DNA of 6,220 nucleotides. It comes from Calditrichota bacterium. GTDB lineage: Bacteria > Zixibacteria > MSB-5A5 > GN15 > FEB-12. Shown here one piece after another: positions 1 through 5,787 of this stretch (position 1 is the stretch's first letter; each line of letters opens with the position of its first letter). The position numbers were made by a program, and so were the translations under genes. The DNA lies in contig QQUK01000347.1 in NCBI GenBank assembly GCA_008501655.1, positions 1 through 6,220 on the forward strand. The letters run 5' to 3'. The notes beneath the pieces were generated by a model. The model searched no databases and was not told the DNA's origin. It worked only from the letters and a program-made list of their open reading frames with translations.

Positions 1-1962
1 ATCGAGTATCTTGGAGATGCTGACTATCTTCCTGCGGTAAGTGAATTCAAAAAAGCGATTGAGATCGAGCCTAACTTCAGTAAAGCATATTATAAACTTA
101 TTATTTCACTCTGGTGGCAGAACGATAACGAGCTGAATAAAAAGACCGAAGAACTGGTACATGATGTACTTAACCATAATTTTACATCTAAACATGATAA
201 ATTATTAGTTGAAGCGGCATTTTCTCTCTATGAACATCGCTATACTGATGCTCGTTTCAACTATGAAATTCTTGCTGAACTTTATCCGGATGACAAAGAA
301 GTCTGGTACGGGTATGGAGAAGCATTGTACCACGACGGCAATAACTACCGTCGTCAGTCATTAGATGCTTTTGAAAAAGCAATCGCTCTCGATGAATCGT
401 TTCTTCTTGGCTACAGACATATTTTTGATCTGTACAGACAGTTTGAAATGGCAAAAAGGATGCATGAAACAGCTCAGAAACTTATCGAAGTAAAACCGGA
501 TTCACCTATCGGTTACAGAGTTCTGGCAACTTCAACAATTTTTATTGGTACAGAAGAAGAGATTAAATCAACTGAAGAAAAAGCTTTTATACATAGTACA
601 ACTGAAGATGACATTTTAAATCTTTATGCCGATTTGATGCTTGCTTACACGATGAAGGGAAACCCTGATAAATCCCTCACTTACTACAGAAAAGCAATGG
701 AAAGTAACAAATCCAATAGTTCACCAGCTCTCTTACGACTTTGGGAACTTGCTCTCGGCATCTATCAAAGAGAAAATAACAAAAATGAGATTTATGCAAT
801 CTTCGAACAATTTCAAAAAAGTAAAATTTCTGTTTCCCAAAAACTTAATACAATAGTCAATGGTGCTCAAAGATTTTTTGATAATAGCCAAACCCGCCAA
901 AATGCTCATGCTCTCCTTGATGCCGGGCTTGCTATGGATACAATCAGAACTTCAGCCAATCTTTATAGCGTCGCCGCACAGCTTGCGTTAGTTGAAAGGA
1001 AATATGACTCCGCTGTTACTTTCGCCAACCAGGCTCTTAAAATACAAGATGATAATCAATGGGCAAAAAATGTCCGCTTTTCCGCTTTGTTATATGCAAA
1101 TAGATTTGATGAAGCTGAACCTTATGCCGAACAAAAGATCAAAGAAGATCCAAATAACGCCAGTAATTATAGTGACCTTGTTTCAGTATATATTTACTCA
1201 AATCAGTTTAACAAAGCAGAACCGCTAATCAAAACAGCTGAATTAAAAGATACAACCAGAAGTCGTGTTGGTACACTGTATTATCAGACGGGTTTGGCAT
1301 ATGCTAACATTCAGCAGTTTGAAAGATCTATACCCTATCTTAATAAAGCATTAGATTTTGACCCGGAAAACATATCGATAATCGACGATCTTTCCCGTTC
1401 ATATTTTGGTATTGATGATTATAAAAATGGTGAACGTTATGCTATGAAACTGCTTGATATCGAAGACGGTCAAACAATGGGATATATCGCTCTTGTCAGA
1501 ACAAACCTTATTCAAAACAGGTACAACGAAGCTTCCCTCTGGCTGAAAAAAATGGAACTGACAAATTCAGCTAATCTCCGGATGCATAGTTATTACTATC
1601 TTATGTTAAAAAAATATGATTCAGCTTATTACTACGCTGACCTAGCTTACAAACTTGATCAGCGGTTTTTCAGCATCAATTTACTTGCATCGGTTTTAGT
1701 TAATGGAGATTTGGATATAGAACGGGGTATGGAACTTGCCCGATTCGCTAAAAAGTCTCCGCTCGCTTATAACCATTTCGATATCTATGTTTCCGAAAGC
1801 CCTTTTGTTCCATTACCGGATCAAACAATTGCTTTAGCATATTTCAAAAATGGTGAATATCTGAATGCCAAAAAGCATTATGATATTGCGTTCAAACTCA
1901 GACCGGATGATAAAGCTTTGCAGGATGAATTACAAAATACAATTGATAAGTTAAAAAGCTAG
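1..1962 (+). CDS. TPR-repeat protein, C-terminal part (5' end outside window)
   Basis: The frame is open from base 1 to a TAG at 1960-1962, giving 653 visible residues with no start in view. A TTG at 325 could serve as a start, but the frame upstream of it reads as good TPR protein, so the gene begins left of the window. TPR-like helical pairs recur throughout: visible residues about 6-37 (AVSEFKKAIEIEPNFSKAYY), 78-108 (ending YPDDKEVWYGYGEAL), 115-140 (DAFEKAIALDESF), about 433-460 (SIPYLNKALDFDPENIS) and the C-terminus (YDIAFKLRPDD). No transmembrane segment or catalytic domain is visible. The style, including AYYKLIISLWWQ followed by a YPDDKEVWY repeat, resembles the C-terminal TPR arrays of multidomain Ser/Thr kinases, adenylate cyclases or winged-helix regulators in FCB and related bacteria. 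The N-terminal output domain is therefore unknown. A role as a protein-protein interaction scaffold is inferred from the repeats. Transcription probably ends at the hairpin just downstream. Confidence 0.88.
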   Translation: MEYLGDADYLPAVSEFKKAIEIEPNFSKAYYKLIISLWWQNDNELNKKTEELVHDVLNHNFTSKHDKLLVEAAFSLYEHRYTDARFNYEILAELYPDDKEVWYGYGEALYHDGNNYRRQSLDAFEKAIALDESFLLGYRHIFDLYRQFEMAKRMHETAQKLIEVKPDSPIGYRVLATSTIFIGTEEEIKSTEEKAFIHSTTEDDILNLYADLMLAYTMKGNPDKSLTYYRKAMESNKSNSSPALLRLWELALGIYQRENNKNEIYAIFEQFQKSKISVSQKLNTIVNGAQRFFDNSQTRQNAHALLDAGLAMDTIRTSANLYSVAAQLALVERKYDSAVTFANQALKIQDDNQWAKNVRFSALLYANRFDEAEPYAEQKIKEDPNNASNYSDLVSVYIYSNQFNKAEPLIKTAELKDTTRSRVGTLYYQTGLAYANIQQFERSIPYLNKALDFDPENISIIDDLSRSYFGIDDYKNGERYAMKLLDIEDGQTMGYIALVRTNLIQNRYNEASLWLKKMELTNSANLRMHSYYYLMLKKYDSAYYYADLAYKLDQRFFSINLLASVLVNGDLDIERGMELARFAKKSPLAYNHFDIYVSESPFVPLPDQTIALAYFKNGEYLNAKKHYDIAFKLRPDDKALQDELQNTIDKLKS

Positions 1963-1980
1963 TTAGAGATATTCTCAAAT

Positions 1981-2019
1981 AAAAAAAGAGGAACTAAAAT
2001 TTTAGTTCCTCTTTTTTTT
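1981..2019. terminator. Bidirectional intrinsic terminator between convergent genes
   Basis: GAGGAACTAAAA (1988-1999) is followed directly by its perfect reverse complement TTTTAGTTCCTC (2000-2011). The stem is flanked by seven A (1981-1987) and eight T (2012-2019). Each strand therefore carries a hairpin followed by a T tract. The element starts 18 nt after the TAG of the TPR gene and lies 15 nt beyond the TAA of the minus-strand peptidase gene, as expected for a terminator shared by both transcripts. Confidence 0.92.
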
Positions 2020-2034
2020 ATATCATAAAAACGA

Positions 2035-3660
2035 TTATCCTTCAGATAATAGTTTTTCCATTTCATCAACTAAATCCGAGAATAACTGCAGAGTTCGATT
2101 GACCGCTTCCGGCTGAGTCATATCAACACCGGCATCTTTTAATATATCAACCGGGTATTTGGAGGTACCAGTGTTTAAAAACTGCTGGTATGTATCAAGG
2201 ATACCTTCTTCGCCGTCAATTATCCGCTGTGATAACATCTGTGCGGCAGCATAGCAGGTAGCATACTGATAAACATAATACTGACGATAGAAGTGGGAGA
2301 TTTTCATACCGGTTAAGTCATTGTTTTCAGGAATCACCAGGTCCGGTCCATAATATTTCTGATAAATATCACGGTATGTTTTTCTCAGGTAATCAACCGA
2401 AATAGCACCGCCGTTTTCAACATGATTATGAATTGCCAGTTCAAACTCAGCAAACATAACCTGAGTGAAAAAGGTACCTTTGATCTGGTTAATATAATGA
2501 TTCAGGAGGGCAATTTTTTCCTCTTTATTTTTGACTCTTTCAAGCATGAACTTCATGAGAACAGCTTCGTTACAAGTCGAAGCTACTTCAGCTGTAAACA
2601 GAGCATGACCAGCATACTGGAACGGTTCATGACTATTAGTATAATATGAATTCATAGCATGACCCATCTCATGAGCAAGGGTAAAGACATCATCAAGTCT
2701 GTCTGTATAGTTCATCATAATATAAGGATGCGAGGAATATGTTCCCCAGCTGTACGCTCCGGTTCCTTTACCTTCGGTTTCGTAAACATCAACCCACCCG
2801 GATGAGAGACCTTTATCAAAATCTTTGATATACGTATCACCCATCGGGGCAAGACCTTTCAGAAGCATTTCTTTCGCTTCTTCGTAGCTGTATTTTTTAT
2901 CCGACTTCGGTCCGAGCGGGACGGACATGTCGTATGTATAAAGAGTATCTACCTTCAGGATTTTCTTCCGAAGTGCGGTCAATTTATGAAGCGGTTCCAG
3001 ATTGGCGTTTACTGCATCAATTAAATTGTAATAAACATCGGTGGAGATATTATTTCCATCTAAAGAATAGGAAAGACAATCTTCGTAGCCGCGCGCTTTA
3101 GCAAAAAAGAGGTCTTTTTTAACAGAACCGGAGAGTGTCGCTGCCAGAGCATTAACATATTTCAGGTACTGTACCTGAACCGTATCATTAGCAGCTTGGC
3201 GGACTTCGCGGGAACTTTCTTCCATAATACGGGAATACCGACCCCAGGTCAGGTCAAGCGGTTTTCCCTCATCATCAATTATTGTACCAAGTTTTAAATC
3301 GGCATTATCAATCATGTTAAAAACAGTAGATGCCGTCTGAGCCATCGGTCCGGCTGCAGCAAGAAGTTCCTCTTCTTTCTGGGAGAGGATATGTTCTTTC
3401 TGCCGTTCGAGGTCGTTTAAGTAAAAACGGAATTCATCAAGTTCCGGAGTTGATTTTAAAAAATTCTGTTTGGTTTCACCGGACATTGCCAGAAGTTCCG
3501 GTTCGATAAATGAAGTCGCTGCTGAATACTGTGCATAAACCGCACCGATTCTTTGACCTAGCTCCTGATATTCAGAGATACGGTTATCTTCGTCAGCTTT
3601 TAAATAAGCATAAACATACAGATTATCTCCGATAGTCTCGAGTTCCTCTTTGAGCTTCAT
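2035..3660 (-). CDS. pepF: Oligoendopeptidase F-type zinc metallopeptidase (M3B), catalytic portion of a frameshifted gene
   Basis: This 541-residue ORF holds the catalytic part of an M3B peptidase that cleaves short oligopeptides. The zinc motif HEMGH is at residues 330-334 (H330 and H334 ligands, E331 catalytic base). The third ligand is probably E358 in AEVAST, 28 residues after H330, as in the M3 family. The C-terminal HFYRQYYVYQYAT block (456-468) matches the substrate and transition-state region of PepF proteins, and GTYSSHPYIMMNY precedes the active site. The ATG at 3660-3658 has no Shine-Dalgarno sequence. The frame stays open upstream to 3729 and encodes 23 further family-like residues (EFKQFEGKLSESA), so this is not a natural N-terminus. 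The true N-terminus is the upstream ORF at 3926-3657 in another frame. Joined, they give 630 residues, about the usual PepF length of 600 plus a signal peptide. No catalytic residue is lost. The frameshift is either recent or a sequence error. Confidence 0.9.
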   Translation of the reverse strand: MKLKEELETIGDNLYVYAYLKADEDNRISEYQELGQRIGAVYAQYSAATSFIEPELLAMSGETKQNFLKSTPELDEFRFYLNDLERQKEHILSQKEEELLAAAGPMAQTASTVFNMIDNADLKLGTIIDDEGKPLDLTWGRYSRIMEESSREVRQAANDTVQVQYLKYVNALAATLSGSVKKDLFFAKARGYEDCLSYSLDGNNISTDVYYNLIDAVNANLEPLHKLTALRKKILKVDTLYTYDMSVPLGPKSDKKYSYEEAKEMLLKGLAPMGDTYIKDFDKGLSSGWVDVYETEGKGTGAYSWGTYSSHPYIMMNYTDRLDDVFTLAHEMGHAMNSYYTNSHEPFQYAGHALFTAEVASTCNEAVLMKFMLERVKNKEEKIALLNHYINQIKGTFFTQVMFAEFELAIHNHVENGGAISVDYLRKTYRDIYQKYYGPDLVIPENNDLTGMKISHFYRQYYVYQYATCYAAAQMLSQRIIDGEEGILDTYQQFLNTGTSKYPVDILKDAGVDMTQPEAVNRTLQLFSDLVDEMEKLLSEG

Positions 3661-3926
3661 GACAGCAACGATATGAGAAGCTGACTCGGAAAGTTTTCCC
3701 TCAAACTGTTTAAATTCGCCGATACGGTTTTAAAAATCTCAAAGTCTTTTTCCCATGTTTCGGTATCCGGATAAATATCTTCGACTTTCCATTTATACTG
3801 GTCATCGATATCAGAGCGCTGCGGGATTTTACCATCATCAGCAAATGCAAAAGATGAAAGCAGCAAAAGGGCTATCATCATCAATACACTTAAAGATTTA
3901 AGACTTGATTTAAAGAGGTGTGTCAT
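3657..3926 (-). CDS. pepF: N-terminal fragment of the same secreted oligoendopeptidase F, cut off by a frameshift
   Basis: This 89-residue ORF is the missing front of the peptidase downstream. Residues 1-29 form a typical signal peptide: basic H3/K6/K10, a hydrophobic core about 12-24, and an AFA site with probable cleavage after A29. Residues 34-66 (IPQRSDIDDQYKWKVEDIY... then WEKDFEIFK) match the conserved start of PepF proteins, where a YKW..EDIY block is followed by WE.DF. After K66 the reading becomes unlike the family and stops at TGA (3659-3657), while the family sequence continues in the -1 frame. The ATG at 3926-3924 is preceded by AGGGAG (3938-3933) at 6 nt, a good ribosome binding site. 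The signal peptide implies export to the periplasm or outside the cell, whereas many PepF proteins are cytoplasmic. It could end in translation coupling through the ATGA overlap with the downstream ATG, but restoration of one base is the simpler explanation. Confidence 0.82.
   Translation of the reverse strand: MTHLFKSSLKSLSVLMMIALLLLSSFAFADDGKIPQRSDIDDQYKWKVEDIYPDTETWEKDFEIFKTVSANLNSLRENFPSQLLISLLS
3728..3736 (-). other. pepF: Frameshift site in pepF (one base missing in a T5A4 run)
   Basis: On the minus strand the coding sequence reads GAG ATT TTT AAA ACC. The upstream frame fits PepF up to FEIFK, and the frame that fits downstream is -1 relative to it. The -1 frame has a TAA at 3732-3730, so the change must happen at or after that point, and homology places it at the A run. 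Adding one A gives FKNRIGEFKQFEGKL, which joins the halves smoothly, while adding one T would create a stop. The run is not a canonical X XXY YYZ slippery heptamer in the zero frame. A sequencing or assembly indel, or a real one-base deletion, is therefore more likely than programmed frameshifting. Confidence 0.8.
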
Positions 3927-4042
3927 TCATTTCTCCCTGGTTGATTTAATTGTTTAAACATCGTATCTTCATTCTTAATATGACGTAAAAGATACACATT
4001 GGGTTAAGAAAATAAACAGAAATTTAAGAAAAGTGAGAAAAT
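3927..4042. promoter_or_regulatory. Divergent intergenic region between pepF and the thioesterase gene, with two inverted repeats
   Basis: This 116-nt gap must hold the promoters of both divergent genes. It contains a perfect 10-nt palindrome TGTTTAAACA (3951-3960) and a perfect 7-bp inverted repeat GTATCTT (3963-3969) / AAGATAC (3989-3995) with a 19-nt spacer. Weak sigma70-like boxes can be drawn both ways. On the plus strand they are TTGATT (3941-3946), 17 nt, TATCTT (3964-3969). On the minus strand they are TTTACG (3989-3984), 18 nt, TACGAT (3965-3960). Each box matches about four of six consensus bases, so neither is a firm call. The repeats overlap the would-be promoter elements, which would suit an operator, but short AT-rich repeats also arise by chance. 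Confidence 0.35.
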
Positions 4043-4444
4043 ATGTTTAAATTAAACGATAAAGTCCGATTACCCGACACAGATTCTGCGGGGATTCTCT
4101 TTTTTGGTAACTATTTCAAGTTAGCGCATATTATTTATGAAGATTTTATGGAGTCCATCGGGTTTTCTCTGCAACATATTATCGATGATTCCGACATTCT
4201 GATTCTGATAGTTCACACCGAGGCTGATTATAAAAAATCATTACGCCTTTCCGAACCGTATGATTTGGAACTGTCCGTTGAAAAAATCGGAAGTCGTTCC
4301 TTTACTTTACAATATCGATTTTTAAATAAGAATAACGAAATTTGTGCCGAAGTGCAGACGGTACATGCGGTGATTAACAAAGAGACGAAAAAATCAATTT
4401 CCATCCCGGAAGAGCTACGGAAGAAACTTGAATCGCATCAATAG
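4043..4444 (+). CDS. Hotdog-fold acyl-CoA thioesterase, probable DHNA-CoA thioesterase of menaquinone synthesis
   Basis: This 133-residue protein has the normal length of a 4-hydroxybenzoyl-CoA thioesterase-type hotdog enzyme. The N-terminal block DTDSAGILFFGNYFKLAHIIYEDFM (residues 12-36) holds the family active site. D14, the second Asp of DTD, aligns with the catalytic Asp of 4HBT-type enzymes, and the H..YE pattern (residues 28-32) recalls cyanobacterial-type DHNA-CoA thioesterases more than YbgC. The C-terminal half carries the expected beta strands (YDLELSVEKIGSRSFTLQY). The ATG start is fixed by an in-frame TGA at 4034-4036 just upstream; the ribosome site is weak (GTGAG, 4033-4037). 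Its last 7 nt overlap the 3' end of menE on the opposite strand. The expected reaction is hydrolysis of 1,4-dihydroxy-2-naphthoyl-CoA to DHNA after MenB. Fold and class are well supported; the substrate rests on motif style and the men neighbours, so a general acyl-CoA thioesterase remains possible. Confidence 0.85.
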   Translation: MFKLNDKVRLPDTDSAGILFFGNYFKLAHIIYEDFMESIGFSLQHIIDDSDILILIVHTEADYKKSLRLSEPYDLELSVEKIGSRSFTLQYRFLNKNNEICAEVQTVHAVINKETKKSISIPEELRKKLESHQ

Positions 4445-5787
4445 TTTTTCTGCAGCCATTCCCGCAGGAAGTTCCGGTCTATTTTAATTCCGGTCGGTTT
4501 GTAATTTTTAGGGAGTTCATAAATCTCTTTAGGTCTTTTAAACTTGGGGAGTTTGTTCTTTAATAATTTTTGAATGGATTCAATTTCAACCTTATTCGAT
4601 GAATCATAAAACAACACCGGGATATATCCAAATTTTTCATCCTCTTTTTCGATCACGATAGCTGTTGTCAATAGATTTGACGACTGCAGGATGGACTCAA
4701 TCTCTTCCGGGTAAATATTCTCGCCACCGGAAACAAACATATTATCTTTTCGACCAATAACGGATAGATACCCATCTGAATCTATCGAGCCGATATCAGA
4801 TGTATGAAACCAACCGTCGTTATCAACCGTTATGTCAACATTCAGATATCTTTTGAAAAGTGTCTCCCCTCTGACTAAAATCTCACCATCTTCAGCTAAT
4901 GTCAATTCTCTATAGGAAAGCAATTTTCCCGAAGTATACAATTTGGCAAACGGATCGTTCTCAGCTGTTGCTGTTATCTGTGATGCCATCTCAGAGGAAC
5001 CGTAGGTTGTCCGTATTGGAATTTTATTTTCAAAAGCTTGTGCAATAAGTGAATGGGAAATCTTTGAACCACCCACTAAAACAGATTTTAAATTTTCATA
5101 TTGATTATCAGTTTGCAGCAACTCATGCAATTGACTTTCAACCAGGGAAAGATGTGTAACTGAATATTTTTCAATGTTTTCAGAAAGCGGCAATGATCTA
5201 TCCTGCAAAACAACTGTCGCACCGGCAAGCAAAGTCCGAAACAGAATCGACAATCCGCTGACATGAAACAACGGGAGAGAAAGAAGCCATTTATCACCTT
5301 GAGATAGTTCTATGTTATCATTGGAACCAACAGCTGAATAGAAATGATTGGAAAATGTATGTAATATTGCTTTTGGAGTATGGGTACTTCCAGAAGAAAA
5401 AATAACGGTCGCATCATTTTCAGGTGATAACATTTTTTCGGAACTGTTATCTGTATCTGCTGGCAAAGATTGTTTATCAAAGACAGTTCGGCAATCTATA
5501 GAACCAATCAGCTCCTGAATTCTGGATTCCGGTTCTTTATCCGAAAGAAGTACTGCTATGTTTCCGGAGAGTATCACTGCAAATATATTAACTATCGTAT
5601 GAATAGATGATGATGCAACGATTCCAACAAAACGATTCTCCCTCACCGGAAGGTTATGCACAACAGGGATTGTCTGTTTGATTAGATTGAATGTATCAGC
5701 GTACGTAAGACTTAAATCTCCGCCAATCAAAAACGTTTTATATGCAAATTTTTCAAATGATTCTTTGATGAAAAACTTTTCAGCCAA
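4438..5787 (-). CDS. menE: o-Succinylbenzoate-CoA ligase (MenE)
   Basis: This 449-residue member of the ANL adenylate-forming superfamily has usual MenE length. It activates OSB with ATP and CoA to OSB-CoA in menaquinone synthesis. Motifs in order: phosphate loop FSSGSTHTPKA (130-140); LPLFHVSGLS (171-180) and THLSLVESQL (211-220), both typical of MenE; TYGSSEM (261-267); DGWFHTSD (324-331); the hinge region GRKDNMFVSGGENIYPEEIE (345-364); and a C-terminal PTGIKIDR (431-438) whose K435 is the likely adenylation lysine. The phosphate loop has His136 where ANL enzymes usually have Gly (SGSTG.PK). The start is TTG at 5787-5785, chosen because GAGGAG (5800-5795) lies 7 nt upstream and the next codons fit the family. 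It overlaps the end of menC by 8 nt, implying translational coupling. The TGA at 4440-4438 lies inside the last codons of the convergent thioesterase gene, leaving no room for a separate terminator. Confidence 0.94.
   Translation of the reverse strand: MAEKFFIKESFEKFAYKTFLIGGDLSLTYADTFNLIKQTIPVVHNLPVRENRFVGIVASSSIHTIVNIFAVILSGNIAVLLSDKEPESRIQELIGSIDCRTVFDKQSLPADTDNSSEKMLSPENDATVIFSSGSTHTPKAILHTFSNHFYSAVGSNDNIELSQGDKWLLSLPLFHVSGLSILFRTLLAGATVVLQDRSLPLSENIEKYSVTHLSLVESQLHELLQTDNQYENLKSVLVGGSKISHSLIAQAFENKIPIRTTYGSSEMASQITATAENDPFAKLYTSGKLLSYRELTLAEDGEILVRGETLFKRYLNVDITVDNDGWFHTSDIGSIDSDGYLSVIGRKDNMFVSGGENIYPEEIESILQSSNLLTTAIVIEKEDEKFGYIPVLFYDSSNKVEIESIQKLLKNKLPKFKRPKEIYELPKNYKPTGIKIDRNFLREWLQKNY

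Noticed and set aside
325..327. TTG as the start of the TPR protein
   Set aside because: The same frame is open back to base 1 and encodes TPR-like sequence, so the codon is internal.
992..1228. A 78-codon open frame on the plus strand within the TPR gene
   Set aside because: It is in an alternate frame of a well-supported TPR coding region and its translation shows no domain character.
3725..3740. Programmed -1 frameshifting in pepF
   Set aside because: In the zero frame the run reads ATT TTT AAA ACC, which is not an X XXY YYZ heptamer. I saw no obvious stimulatory structure, and PepF is not known to need recoding. A base indel explains it better.
4380..4437. Minus-strand hairpin plus T-run downstream of menE as a terminator
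   Set aside because: Only a 4-bp TTCC/GGAA stem is possible and the T tract is separated from it by several bases. It also lies in thioesterase coding sequence.
4472..4495. Direct repeat TTCCGGTC, two copies 16 nt apart
   Set aside because: It is short and falls within the coding end of menE, and chance explains it.
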